From contig NZ_KE386496.1 of the NCBI RefSeq assembly GCF_000427445.1, positions 1,663,585 to 1,727,584 on the forward strand: a stretch of 64,000 nucleotides of DNA, written 5' to 3'. Below the pieces are notes generated by a model, which was not told the origin of the DNA, did not search any database, and was given only the letters and a program-made list of their open reading frames with translations. The stretch's first letter is position 1. Each line of letters begins with the position of its first letter. The stretch is from Methylocapsa acidiphila B2 (GTDB lineage Bacteria; Pseudomonadota; Alphaproteobacteria; Rhizobiales; Beijerinckiaceae). Position numbers and translations under genes: made by a program. Positions 36,954 to 45,593 of this stretch are shown one piece after another.

Positions 36954-38456
36954 TTGCCCTTGATCTCGGATCTCTTGTTCGAGGCTCGCGCCGTCGCGCA
37001 GAGCCTCGCCGAATACGCCAGCGGTCCGCATATTCGCCTGGGCGTGACCGGACTTTCGCGCGCCGGCAAGACAGTCTTCATAACCTCGCTCATCGAGCAT
37101 CTGACCAAGGCCGCCGACCCCTCTTTGCGCGGCCGTCGGAGCACCTTGCCCGTCTTTCGGGTCCACGCCGAGGGAAGGCTCATCGGCGGAAGGCTCGAGC
37201 CTCAGCCCGACGACGCCGTGCCGCGATTCGCCTACGAGGATCACATCGCAGCTCTGACTGGTCCCCAGCGCCAGGTCGAAGCCCGGCATTGGCCGCAGTC
37301 AACTCGGCGCGTGTCCGAATTGCGCATTCGCCTCGATTTCGAGCAAAAGGCCGGCCTTCGCCCTGGCCGTCAGTCCCTCGCGATCGACATTGTGGACTAT
37401 CCCGGCGAATGGCTTTTGGATCTGCCCCTGCTCTCAAAGTCTTTCGCCCAATGGTCGCGCGAAACCTTCATCGCCTCCGCGAGCGCGGGCCGAGCGGCGC
37501 TTGCGGCGCATTGGCGCGGCTTCGCCATCAACGCCGATCCACGCGCCAAAGCCAATGAAGACGACGCCCGCCGCGCGGCCGAACTCTTCACCGCTTATCT
37601 GCGGGCCTGCCGCGCCGACGAATATAGCTTTTCAAGCCTGCCGCCTGGGCGCTTTCTGATGCCCGGCGACCTCGAAGGGTCGCCAGCGCTGACCTTCGTG
37701 CCGCTCGCGATCGAAGAGGGCGAGGTCTATCCGCCCGATTCGCTCGCCGCGATGATGGAGCGCCGCTACGAGGCCTATAAGGCCCATGTGGTCAAACCCT
37801 TCTTCCGGGACCACTTTTCGCGCCTCGACCGGCAGATCGTTCTCGTTGACGCGCTGGCGGCGCTCAATGCGGGCCCCGCCGCGATGCGCGACCTCGAGAT
37901 CGCCCTGACCGACGTCCTCACCGCATTCAGAGCCGGGCGCGGCAATGTCCTGACGAACCTGTTCCGACCAAAAATCGACAAGATCCTTTTCGCCGCGACC
38001 AAGGCCGATCATCTCCACCACACGAGCCATGATCGGCTCGAGGCGATCCTGCGGCACTTGACCACGCGCGCGATCGAGCGGGTCGAAAACGTCGGCGCGG
38101 AGGTCGACGTCATCGCGCTCGCCGCAGTCCGCGCCACGCGCGAGGCGAAGGTCAATGGCCATGGCGGTCCGGCCCTCGAAGCGGTGATCGGCACGCCTTT
38201 AGACGGCGAGCGCATCGGCGACGAAATCTTCGACGGGAAAACGGAGGCGGCGATCTTTCCGGGCGAATTACCCAAGGACCCGCAAGCGGTCTTTCTCGGC
38301 GAGCCTCTGGCCATGCTGTCTGACGAGATCGATTACCGCTTCGTTCGGTTTCGCCCGCCGACGCCCGTCCGCGGCAAGGATGGAAAGCCGTTCCCTCCTC
38401 CCCATATTCGGCTCGACCGCGCGCTTCAGTTTCTCCTCGGAGACAAGCTGATATGA
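36954..38456 (+). CDS. ycjX: YcjX family P-loop (GTPase-like) protein
   Basis: 500 aa from a TTG at 36954. Walker A is VTGLSRAGKTVFITSLIEHL. The characteristic YcjX segments are LAIDIVDYPGEWLLDLPLL (Walker B-like) and RQIVLVDALAALNAGP, with ILFAATKADHLHH as the guanine-type TKAD motif. The YcjX/YcjF pair is phage-shock/stress-associated in enterobacteria; in alphaproteobacteria it is conserved but unstudied. It is followed by the YcjF-like membrane partner 115 bp downstream. Confidence 0.88.
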   Translation: MPLISDLLFEARAVAQSLAEYASGPHIRLGVTGLSRAGKTVFITSLIEHLTKAADPSLRGRRSTLPVFRVHAEGRLIGGRLEPQPDDAVPRFAYEDHIAALTGPQRQVEARHWPQSTRRVSELRIRLDFEQKAGLRPGRQSLAIDIVDYPGEWLLDLPLLSKSFAQWSRETFIASASAGRAALAAHWRGFAINADPRAKANEDDARRAAELFTAYLRACRADEYSFSSLPPGRFLMPGDLEGSPALTFVPLAIEEGEVYPPDSLAAMMERRYEAYKAHVVKPFFRDHFSRLDRQIVLVDALAALNAGPAAMRDLEIALTDVLTAFRAGRGNVLTNLFRPKIDKILFAATKADHLHHTSHDRLEAILRHLTTRAIERVENVGAEVDVIALAAVRATREAKVNGHGGPALEAVIGTPLDGERIGDEIFDGKTEAAIFPGELPKDPQAVFLGEPLAMLSDEIDYRFVRFRPPTPVRGKDGKPFPPPHIRLDRALQFLLGDKLI

Positions 38457-38571
38457 GTCCGTCGAGACAGATGAATGTCACCAAAGGAGCCGCCCGGCGT
38501 GCGCCTCGGACGAGTTCAATTTCCCGACAGCAAGGGGACTCCCGCGACGGGCGCCCTGAGAGGTTTGTGCC

Positions 38572-39639
38572 GTGACGCTTGAGAAAAGACGCCCTCCGCG
38601 CGCCTTTCGCCTCGATGAGCTGAACCTGAACGGCGCCGGAGCCGGCGACAGCATTCCGCGCGGCGCGACAGTGATCGAGCCCGCGATCGACCCGTTCGAA
38701 GCCGAACTCGAGTCCACAGCCTCCGCCGCGAGCATTGACGAAGCCGCTGTCGAGGTTGCGCAAAAGCAAGGCGTCGTCGCCCGCACCCTACTCTCTTGGA
38801 CTGGCGTCTTCTGGTCGTCGTTCGGAGGCTTGGTCTCGCTCGGCTTCAGCCTCGAGATCGCCCAGCTGATCGAAGCGCTGTTCGCGCAGGCGCCGGCGCT
38901 AGGCGCGATCGCCATCGTATTGGCGTGCCTCGCCGGAGTCGCTCTGTTCGTTCTCGCGGCGCGAGAAATCTCGAGCGTCGTCCGACAGCGCCATATCGCG
39001 GAGCTTCATATCGGGCTCGCAAGGGCGAGAGAGGCGGATGATTTCAAGGAGGCTCGGAAGCTCGTCGGCGAGCTATCCGCGCTTTACGTCGGGCGCCCGG
39101 AAACCGCTCAAGCGCGCACACAACTGCGCCAACTCTCCCGCGACATTGTCGATGGAAGCGACCTCATCGATATTGCGGAACGAACCTTGGTCTCGCCGCT
39201 GGACAGCGAAGTCAGGCGGGAAATCGCCGCCGCCGCAAAACGCGTATCCGTGGTGACCGCTCTCGCGCCGCGGGCGATCATCGATGTCGTCTTCGTTTTG
39301 GCGCAAGCGATCCGCTTGATCCGGCGCATCGCGACGATTTACGGAGGCCGGCCTGGCTTGCTCGGCTTTTTCAGATTGTTGCGTTCGATCGCAGCGCATA
39401 TCGCGATTACCGGAGGCATGGCCGCAGGGGATAGCCTCATTCAACAACTGGTTGGCCACGGGATCGCCGCGAAATTATCGGCGCGGCTCGGCGAAGGCGT
39501 TTTGAACGGGCTTTTGACGGCCCGCGTCGGGCTGTCCGCCATGGCGGTCTGCCGACCGATGCCCTTCTCGACGGGACGCGCCCCAGGCGTCAGCGAAGTG
39601 GCGCCATTCTTGTTCAGCAAATCGGATGCGAAGAGCTGA
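38572..39639 (+). CDS. YcjF-like (TIGR01620/DUF697) membrane protein
   Basis: 355 aa starting at GTG 38572. An acidic, disordered N-terminus is followed by two hydrophobic segments (SSFGGLVSLGFSLEIAQLI; APALGAIAIVLACLAGVALFVLA) and a cytoplasmic helical region (LHIGLARAREADDFKEARKL). The DUF697-like C-terminal domain is VVTALAPRAIIDVVFVLAQAIRLIRRIATIYGG and GFFRLLRSIAAHIAITGG. It is the usual partner of YcjX. Confidence 0.85.
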   Translation: MTLEKRRPPRAFRLDELNLNGAGAGDSIPRGATVIEPAIDPFEAELESTASAASIDEAAVEVAQKQGVVARTLLSWTGVFWSSFGGLVSLGFSLEIAQLIEALFAQAPALGAIAIVLACLAGVALFVLAAREISSVVRQRHIAELHIGLARAREADDFKEARKLVGELSALYVGRPETAQARTQLRQLSRDIVDGSDLIDIAERTLVSPLDSEVRREIAAAAKRVSVVTALAPRAIIDVVFVLAQAIRLIRRIATIYGGRPGLLGFFRLLRSIAAHIAITGGMAAGDSLIQQLVGHGIAAKLSARLGEGVLNGLLTARVGLSAMAVCRPMPFSTGRAPGVSEVAPFLFSKSDAKS

Positions 39640-39767
39640 CGGCCAAGGCGCGATCGAAATACCTGGCTCAAGCCGGCATTTCTACTTGACCCAAGCGCCT
39701 TAGCTCGGCTTCGACGCACGGCGACGGGCCGGCGCGTGAAGCTTTGCCTCATGCATGGAGACATCCA

Positions 39768-39965
39768 ATGGCCTTGATCCAAGCCCCGATTACTTTCGTC
39801 GTTGGCACCAAGATCGTTCGCGCGGAAGGCGCCGTCGATAAAAAGACTGCGGAAAACCTGATCGTCGTCGAAACGATCGACACGAAAGAGGGAGGGCGCG
39901 CCTTTTCTATATTTCGGACCCGCAAAGAATATGATGCCTATGCGGAGAAGATCATCAATCCTTGA
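39768..39965 (+). CDS. Small hypothetical protein, 65 aa
   Basis: ATG 39768 has GGAGACATCC upstream. The product (ALIQAPITFVVGTKIVRAEG, then RAFSIFRTRKEYDAYAEKI) looks like a small beta-sheet plus C-terminal helix. It has no signal peptide and no known family. A TTG at 39744 would extend it by 8 residues. Confidence 0.6.
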   Translation: MALIQAPITFVVGTKIVRAEGAVDKKTAENLIVVETIDTKEGGRAFSIFRTRKEYDAYAEKIINP

Positions 39966-40185
39966 GCTGATCCGCTCGTCCGACGATCGTGATCGTCTCA
40001 AACGCGCGAGGTGGCCGCGACGCACCCCGCCGGCGCCGATACTGCATAAGAACTGACGTTGAAATCACCGGTTCCGACGCGCGCCCCGATGGCTAGCGTT
40101 TGGCTTTGGGGCGCATCGCGCGGGCTGAAGCCGACGATCAGATCAGGGTAAAGCGACAAGTCTCACAGATCTTAGGAGAATCACG

Positions 40186-40449
40186 ATGGCCGCGCCCCAC
40201 AGCGCTGAAGATAGCGCGCACTATGTCTTGACAATTTTCAAGCGGCATAAATGCAGAACCGGTTCGACCCTATTGGCGCATAATCTCCAACTCCCGTTCA
40301 GCCAGGATGGTTGGCAAGCCAGCGATCTCGCCGCCGGGCAGCAATATGCAGTCGAGAAAGGTTGGATCGAGATCGGCAAAGAGGAAAAGTTCATCAAGCT
40401 CCTCGAGGCCGGCTACGTCGAGTCTGAATCGGAGAGGACCTACGCCTAA
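40186..40449 (+). CDS. Small hypothetical protein, 87 aa, winged-helix-like
   Basis: ATG 40186 is preceded by TAGGAGAATC. The order of predicted elements (AHYVLTIFKRHKC; STLLAHNLQLPF; WQASDLAAGQQYAVEKGWIEIG; FIKLLEAGYVES) resembles a small winged-helix, with the wing near KEEKFIKLLEAGY. No known family, signal peptide or membrane segment. Function unknown. Confidence 0.6.
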   Translation: MAAPHSAEDSAHYVLTIFKRHKCRTGSTLLAHNLQLPFSQDGWQASDLAAGQQYAVEKGWIEIGKEEKFIKLLEAGYVESESERTYA

Positions 40450-40580
40450 AAGCGTGTTCCGAAAAAATTGATCGAGTTTTTCGAAATTTAGGCATCGGGT
40501 CTATCCAATGCCTCATGAGAACATGCTTCGACTTTGGTCTGGAGCGTGTTCTTGGCGACTGGACGATTGGTCACTGATTG

Positions 40581-41252
40581 TCAGCCGCTATCCCCTTCAG
40601 CGGAAGGAACCCGTAGAGGCGCCGAGGGGAATGCGTCGTCGCCGCAAAATACGCGATTGCCCTCCACCCGCAATTTCTCGCCGGCGACGCGCTCCAGGGC
40701 TGCCGGATAGATGATATGCTCTTGCTCGAGAACGCGGGCCGCGAGCGTTTCCGTCGTGTCGCTGTCGAGAACAGGCACAGCCGCCTGCGCGATGATCGGT
40801 CCCTCGTCCATGGCCGGTACGACGAAATGCACCGTGCAGCCATGGATTTTCACGCCGTCGGCGAGCGCACGCGCATGGGTGTCGAGGCCACGATAGGCCG
40901 GTAGAAGCGCAGGATGAATATTCAAGAGCCTGCCGCGCCAATGGCCGACGAACCAGGGCGTCAAAATGCGCAAAAAGCCTGCAAGGCAAATATATTCGAT
41001 GCGATGCAGCTCCAGGAGGAGTTGCATCGAGCGCTCGAACTCTTCGCGTCCCGCGTAAATCTTATGATCGACAGCGGCGGTCGCAATGCCGTTTTCCTTA
41101 GCGAAGGCCAATCCAGGCGCGTCGGGGCGATTCGACAAAACGAGGGCGATTTCGGCCGGATAGGAGGGACTTCGTGCTCTCTGGACCAGGGCCCGCATGT
41201 TTGATCCGCGCCCGGAGATCAAAATAGCCGTGCGCTTACGCCGGATCGTCAC
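40581..41252 (-). CDS. purN: Phosphoribosylglycinamide formyltransferase PurN
   Basis: 223 aa. PurN transfers formyl from 10-formyl-THF to GAR in purine synthesis. Motifs: [38 protein letters not shown] (catalytic Asn and His), [20 protein letters not shown] (catalytic Asp). It starts at GTG 41252, overlapping the purM TGA by 4 bp (GTGA), which implies translational coupling. The long upstream open frame is out-of-gene purM sequence. Confidence 0.95.
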   Translation of the reverse strand: MTIRRKRTAILISGRGSNMRALVQRARSPSYPAEIALVLSNRPDAPGLAFAKENGIATAAVDHKIYAGREEFERSMQLLLELHRIEYICLAGFLRILTPWFVGHWRGRLLNIHPALLPAYRGLDTHARALADGVKIHGCTVHFVVPAMDEGPIIAQAAVPVLDSDTTETLAARVLEQEHIIYPAALERVAGEKLRVEGNRVFCGDDAFPSAPLRVPSAEGDSG

Positions 41253-42313
41253 AGGCCGAGCCGTCCAGAATAGACCACGCGCTCGCCGTCGCCTGCTTCT
41301 ACGACCTCGCCAAGGGCGATAGGCGCCTCGCCTTGGTTGCGCAACGCGCGCTCGAGAACGGCGGCGCTTTCGCGACTGGCGATTATGATCATGCCGACTC
41401 CGCAATTAAAGGTTCGCAGCATTTCGGCTTCACCGACGCCGCCTGATGCGGCGAGCCATGCGAAAACACGCGGAACCTGAATTGCCGAGAGATCGAGCCG
41501 GGCTCCAAGGCCGCCCGGCAGCACGCGCGGAAGATTGTCTGGAAAACCGCCCCCGGTTATATGGGCGAGCGCCTTGACGCCATCGCATTCCGCCAGCGCC
41601 GCCAGCGCCGCCTTGACGTAAATGCGGGTTGGTGTGAGCAAGGCCTCCCCAAGCGTCTTTTCAACGTCAAATGGCGCCGGCGCGTCCCAGCCGAGCCCCA
41701 AGTTCGCCACGATCTTCCGGACAAGCGAAAAACCATTCGAATGGACTCCGGACGACTTCAAGCCGAAGAGGACGTCTCCCGGCGCAATGTCGGTCCTGGG
41801 CAAGAGCTTGGCGCGCTCGACGGCGCCGACCGCAAATCCTGCGAGGTCAAAATCCCCGCCTGCGTAGAGGCCTGGCATTTCAGCGGTCTCGCCGCCGATC
41901 AAGGCCGCTCCAGCCTCGACGCAGCCCCGCGCTATGCCCGCGACGACATCGGCCGCGATCTTCGGATCGAGCCTGCCAGACGCATAATAGTCGAGGAAAA
42001 ACAACGGCTCCGCGCCTTGCACGACAAGATCGTTCACGCACATGGCGACGAGATCGATCCCGATCGTGTCGTGGACGCCAGTCTCGATCGCAATCTTGAC
42101 CTTCGTGCCGACGCCGTCATTGGCCGCGACGAGGATAGGGTCGACAAAGCCGGCGGCCTTGAGATCGAAAAGGCCGCCGAAGCCACCGATTTCCGCGTCT
42201 GCTCCGCGCCTCCGCGTCGACCGCACGAGCGGCTTGATCCGTTCGACCAAGGCGTTTCCAGCGTCAATATCGACGCCGGCGTCGGCATAAGTGAGGCTGC
42301 TTTTTTCAGTCAT
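41249..42313 (-). CDS. purM: Phosphoribosylformylglycinamidine cyclo-ligase PurM
   Basis: 354 aa. [15 protein letters not shown] opens the protein, followed by the ATP-site region [71 protein letters not shown] and [17 protein letters not shown]. Start ATG 42313 (MTEKSSLTY); the open frame beyond it is not conserved. It is the last host gene before the phage lysis cassette, 77 bp away, so its promoter must lie in or beside the prophage edge. Confidence 0.95.
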   Translation of the reverse strand: MTEKSSLTYADAGVDIDAGNALVERIKPLVRSTRRRGADAEIGGFGGLFDLKAAGFVDPILVAANDGVGTKVKIAIETGVHDTIGIDLVAMCVNDLVVQGAEPLFFLDYYASGRLDPKIAADVVAGIARGCVEAGAALIGGETAEMPGLYAGGDFDLAGFAVGAVERAKLLPRTDIAPGDVLFGLKSSGVHSNGFSLVRKIVANLGLGWDAPAPFDVEKTLGEALLTPTRIYVKAALAALAECDGVKALAHITGGGFPDNLPRVLPGGLGARLDLSAIQVPRVFAWLAASGGVGEAEMLRTFNCGVGMIIIASRESAAVLERALRNQGEAPIALGEVVEAGDGERVVYSGRLGL

Positions 42314-42389
42314 GGACGTTCCGGACCAACGCCCCACGGCTAGAGCAGTTTCCGGGAAATGTCGACCGCCGATTAACGGCCAAAGTTGC

Positions 42390-42728
42390 TCAGGGTTTGA
42401 AATGAAAATCCACGCCGACCGCATGCAGCAAATAGCCGATGGCGGACAAAATCCCCAAAAATATGGTCGCCAGAACACGCCTTTCGGTTTTGCGCTCGGC
42501 CTCCGCCGCCGCATGGGACAGCTCGAGATTGCTCACGCGCTTCCCGATTCCGGGCGCCGAATCGGTTCCTAGCAGTTCATTGAGAATTGTCCGGGTCAGG
42601 GTCCGGGTGGCTGCGGCGTCCTCCTTCACGCCAATCATCAAATCCTCGAGCCTGACGAGCCGCGTATTTGCGTCATCCGCCATCGAGCTCCGCCTTTCTT
42701 GCTCCGGCTCCGCATAGGTCAGCGACAT
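42390..42728 (-). CDS. Small phage membrane protein with C-terminal TM (lysis cassette)
   Basis: 112 aa. A polar helical N-part ([27 protein letters not shown]), then a probable coiled coil ([20 protein letters not shown]) and one C-terminal membrane helix ([21 protein letters not shown]). ATG 42728 has AAGGACC upstream. This architecture is common in phage lysis accessory proteins. It could also be a spanin-like or superinfection-exclusion protein. Last gene of the prophage. Confidence 0.55.
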   Translation of the reverse strand: MSLTYAEPEQERRSSMADDANTRLVRLEDLMIGVKEDAAATRTLTRTILNELLGTDSAPGIGKRVSNLELSHAAAEAERKTERRVLATIFLGILSAIGYLLHAVGVDFHFKP

Positions 42729-42761
42729 TTTTGGTCCTTTGAATTTTAGCGCCTATGGCTT

Positions 42762-42953
42762 TCACGTCAGAAAGACAGCTGCCGATGCGACGAATGCTCC
42801 GGTGGCGATTGAACCGAAGGCGCCGGCCCACGCCTCGACCTCATGCATTCGTGGGATGACTCTCGGCGTCCTGATTGAGCCGAGCCAGCCTCCGGCGAGA
42901 ACGGCGCAAAGCGATATAATCGCCGTCAAGAGAAAAAGCGGGTCATCCATCAT
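42762..42953 (-). CDS. Small two-TM holin-like protein
   Basis: 63 aa with two hydrophobic segments (FLLTAIISLCAVLAGGWLG and GAFGSIATGAFVASAAVFL) and a short charged turn, which is the size and topology of a class II holin. The ATG overlaps the stop of the preceding gene (ATGA), indicating coupled translation. Assignment as holin is by size and place only. Confidence 0.5.
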   Translation of the reverse strand: MMDDPLFLLTAIISLCAVLAGGWLGSIRTPRVIPRMHEVEAWAGAFGSIATGAFVASAAVFLT

Positions 42954-43174
42954 GAAGCGCGTCCGTCCTCTTCTAGGTCGAATAGATGGAGTTTGATCGT
43001 AATCTCGACGCCCTCATGCTTGAGGCCCTTGAGCTTCCTCGCCGAAACGAGGAATGGCGCGTCGAGCCCCGCCTCAATCGACGGCCTGAGCGCAGCGATC
43101 TCGGCGTCGGCGAGGCGCAGTCCAGAAATGGAATCGCGCAACCGGTCTAGGAGCTTGACGGGGATCGTCGCCAT
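42950..43174 (-). CDS. Hypothetical phage protein, 74 aa
   Basis: Starts at ATG 43174 (MATIPVKLLDRL), 4 bp after the stop of the preceding gene. Charged and soluble, with a short beta-rich C-terminal half (RKLKGLKHEGVEITIKLHLFDLEE). Its position between membrane proteins suggests the lysis cassette; function unknown. The frame is open upstream to 43216. Confidence 0.5.
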   Translation of the reverse strand: MATIPVKLLDRLRDSISGLRLADAEIAALRPSIEAGLDAPFLVSARKLKGLKHEGVEITIKLHLFDLEEDGRAS

Positions 43175-43178
43175 CTGG

Positions 43179-43496
43179 CTAAGCGGAAGCGGCCGGCACG
43201 GAGGACACAGACCCAATGGCGTTCGTCACCTCGCTTTCGAGCGCGCCGATCGCACCTACGACACTGTCGAGATCTGCGGCATTGCTCGATGCAGCGGCGG
43301 CTTGCTCTTTGGAAAGCGCCGTCTTGAGCTCCGCGAGCGCGGACTCGACGGAGGTCTTGAGGCTGTCGAGAGCGGTTTGAACCTCAGCGATCGTGGCCAT
43401 TTGTTTCTCCTGGTTGACGAGGATCACGGCCTGGTCGGCCGACAGCGATTGCAGCGTCGAAATCATGCTGGTGATCAGTGGCAGCGCATTGCTCAT
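43179..43496 (-). CDS. Coiled-coil phage protein with internal start option
   Basis: 105 aa from ATG 43496, which overlaps the upstream stop (ATGA). An in-frame ATG at 43400 has a much better ribosome-binding site (AGGAGAAACAA) and would give a 73-aa protein. The shared part is a helical coiled coil rich in Ala and Glu (TALDSLKTSVESALAELKTALSKEQAAAAS). Two products from one frame would echo dual-start phage lysis genes. No family recognised. Confidence 0.5.
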   Translation of the reverse strand: MSNALPLITSMISTLQSLSADQAVILVNQEKQMATIAEVQTALDSLKTSVESALAELKTALSKEQAAAASSNAADLDSVVGAIGALESEVTNAIGSVSSVPAASA

Positions 43497-43909
43497 TGGC
43501 GATGCACCCATGAGGCGAAGGCCGAGGCAATTGGCATGGTCGGCGCAAGAATGAAAAAGCTCAGCGCTATAGTCTGCTCGGCGCTTGCGTAGGCAGCGGG
43601 AAGCGCTGGTACGACCCAGCCGAATTGCGGGATCGTCGAGACGAAGAACACCGCGCCCCAATGGAGCGCGGCGGGAAGCCCAAAGGCGAACACCATGAAG
43701 CGCGCCCCGCCCCACGTGTTTGTCGAAGCCTTGAGTTGATTTACCTGAGCCTGGGCGGTGAGATAGGCTTGGTAGCCTTGTAGATCGAAGCCCCGCTCCG
43801 ATGTGAATGCAGCGAGATCCGCGTCGGCCTTTTTATTCAGCCAGCCGAAAAGCGGCCCCGCGACACCCTCAACCAATGAAGTCAACAGCGCGCCGATCGA
43901 CGCAAGCAT
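43493..43909 (-). CDS. Three-TM holin-like protein (GTA-holin type)
   Basis: 138 aa. The pattern is an N-terminal hydrophobic helix (MLASIGALLTSLVEGVAGPLFGWLNKK), a charged linker, then two membrane helices near the C-terminus (FMVFAFGLPAALHWGAVFFV and IALSFFILAPTMPIASAF). The internal NTWGGAR motif, just before the second helix, recalls the 3TM holins found with gene-transfer-agent-like elements. Start ATG 43909, 3 bp after the previous stop. Confidence 0.55.
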   Translation of the reverse strand: MLASIGALLTSLVEGVAGPLFGWLNKKADADLAAFTSERGFDLQGYQAYLTAQAQVNQLKASTNTWGGARFMVFAFGLPAALHWGAVFFVSTIPQFGWVVPALPAAYASAEQTIALSFFILAPTMPIASAFASWVHRQ

Positions 43910-43912
43910 CCG

Positions 43913-44317
43913 CTACGCCAAGGGCGGCGTCTTAGCCGCCTGATTGACGCCGTAGACATGTGCGACCCACGCGAGAATCGTCGCAGCGGAGGCGATCTTA
44001 TTCGCCGTCGCTGCGTCGAAGAACTCCGCCCAGGGCAGCGTCTTCAACTCGACGAGGGCGTCCCCGTCAAGACTCTCCAGGATTTGCTCGCCGCCCTTGA
44101 AGATCGCCGCGATGGCGAGCAAAATCGGCGTTTTCCAACCGTCAATTTTGAGCCAACACTTCCGCCAAAACGAAAGGGACGGATCGGCGAGCTTACCGGG
44201 CTTGCCAAGCACCAGCGCCGTCTCCTGCAATTTAGGTCGCAGATAGACGACGTAGACGACCAAAGTCGCGAGCATAAAGACGAGCGGCCATCCGGCCGCG
44301 TCCCAAAAAGACGCCAT
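43913..44317 (-). CDS. Phage membrane protein, hypothetical (lysis cassette)
   Basis: 134 aa with an N-terminal membrane segment (WPLVFMLATLVVYVVYL), a basic cytoplasmic loop, and hydrophobic stretches KTPILLAIAAIFKGGEQIL and IASAATILAWVAHVYG. The central motif WCLKIDGWKT-like (KCWLKIDGWKTPILLA) is shared with other small rhizobial-phage membrane proteins. It probably acts with the lysozyme as holin or antiholin. Confidence 0.5.
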   Translation of the reverse strand: MASFWDAAGWPLVFMLATLVVYVVYLRPKLQETALVLGKPGKLADPSLSFWRKCWLKIDGWKTPILLAIAAIFKGGEQILESLDGDALVELKTLPWAEFFDAATANKIASAATILAWVAHVYGVNQAAKTPPLA

Positions 44318-44326
44318 GAAGATCTC

Positions 44327-45253
44327 CTATTTGCGCTCAACTGGCGCAAGTAATTTTGTGACGATCTTTTCAGCCAGAGCATCCATGTCCGCAGGAGCGA
44401 TCAATGCCGGATCGGTGGAAGCCTGTACAACAGGTGGAGGCGGCGGCGCATGCGCGCCACGGACCCAAATCGCAAGGCTCTCGATCCAAAGCCATTCTGC
44501 CTCCCCAGTCGGGACGGCGCACTGCATCGCAGGCGCCTCCCGCTCCATACGCGCCGCCGTCTGCGATAGATCAACAACAGTCGCCGCCGCCACGGTCTTC
44601 GCTTTCTCCGATTGAAAAATGGAGTAGAGGACCGCGAACCCTATAACGCAGCCAATCGCGGATAGCATCGGCGCCGGAATTTCCAGGGTCCCACGGAAGA
44701 CCCCGAGCAATCCGCCGGCAATCACGCCCAATCCCGCATGCGCGTCATGCGTCTCGCCGGCTTTCTTTGCCAAAATGATCTTCGCTTGCGCTTCCGCTGC
44801 TGGCGAATGCGCTGGATTCGCACCGATATAATCGCGAAAAACGTTATGCGCCTGCCTGATGCGATTGGATAGATTGGCCGATGCCTTCGCTGGCCGTTCA
44901 TATTCCCAACATACGCGCGCCGTCAGCTTGTCGAGATCCCCACCTGCGCGCAGCGCTTTATCCAGCTCCGGATAAGCCTTCCCGAGTTCGAAGACGGCAA
45001 ATTTGATCTGCGCCGCCAGTGTCCCCGAATGGAGCCTTCGACCTGAGCAAAACTCTTCCAACGCATCGAGTCGGGCCAACCTCCATTGCGCAATTCCCTG
45101 GCTTCCGTGGTCCGATCGAGACGTCGGGATATAACCGGAATGAAGATCGCCCCCCGACTCTTGACTGAAATTCCCGACAACCGCCGCCGCACCGGTTGGA
45201 TCATAACCCTCCGCAATAAAAAGACCTGCCGCGATCTGTTGCCGGATGGTCAT
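44327..45253 (-). CDS. Phage-tail-lysozyme-like endolysin with TM anchor
   Basis: 308 aa. The N-terminal domain (AAVVGNFSQESGGDLHSGY, E32 probable catalytic acid; then SDHGSQGIAQWRLARLDAL) is of the phage_lysozyme2 type, a peptidoglycan hydrolase. Around residue 200 lies a single membrane segment (MLSAIGCVIGFAVLYSIF), then a Pro-rich stretch (APPPPPVVQ) and a charged tail. The membrane-tethered layout suits release through the adjacent holin-like genes. ATG 45253 overlaps an upstream stop. Confidence 0.75.
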   Translation of the reverse strand: MTIRQQIAAGLFIAEGYDPTGAAAVVGNFSQESGGDLHSGYIPTSRSDHGSQGIAQWRLARLDALEEFCSGRRLHSGTLAAQIKFAVFELGKAYPELDKALRAGGDLDKLTARVCWEYERPAKASANLSNRIRQAHNVFRDYIGANPAHSPAAEAQAKIILAKKAGETHDAHAGLGVIAGGLLGVFRGTLEIPAPMLSAIGCVIGFAVLYSIFQSEKAKTVAAATVVDLSQTAARMEREAPAMQCAVPTGEAEWLWIESLAIWVRGAHAPPPPPVVQASTDPALIAPADMDALAEKIVTKLLAPVERK

Positions 45254-45495
45254 TGTGGCGACCTAACGCCGCCATAAATCGAAATAGCCTGCCCATACAC
45301 AGACGCGAAACTTCTGTTGAAGAAGTACGAATTCGCCTTTGACGAAATCAAACGCCTTGCAGATGACACCCTCCTTTGTGATCCCACCGTGGAAAAATGA
45401 CGTATGACGCGCAAATCGACGCGCATCCTTTCACACAAGCCGACCGAAAAACCGAAAAACAAAATATCAATCAATCCGTCGCTCGCGCATTTCAC
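45250..45495 (-). CDS. Uncertain small open frame
   Basis: An 81-codon frame that ends overlapping the lysozyme start (ATGA). An AAGGAGG sequence near 45371-45377 lies inside it, directly before an in-frame GTG (45369), a spacing too short to be convincing. Another minus frame across the same DNA has equally protein-like text (CKAFDFVKGEFVLLQQKF) but no standard start. I cannot tell which, if either, is translated. Confidence 0.25.
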   Translation of the reverse strand: MKCASDGLIDILFFGFSVGLCERMRVDLRVIRHFSTVGSQRRVSSARRLISSKANSYFFNRSFASVYGQAISIYGGVRSPQ

Positions 45496-45593
45496 ATTTG
45501 GTCCGGCGGCAAAAGCATCCGGCTCAAATCGCCCCCCCCAACGCCAAGCGCCTACCCGAGAACCCTAATAATTCCGTCCGGCCTTTCCCGACC

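Noticed and set aside
42314-42389. Attachment site at the prophage-purM junction
   Set aside because: The interval holds only a repeat-like AGAGCAGTTTCCGG stretch, and no matching direct repeat could be placed at another end within the window.
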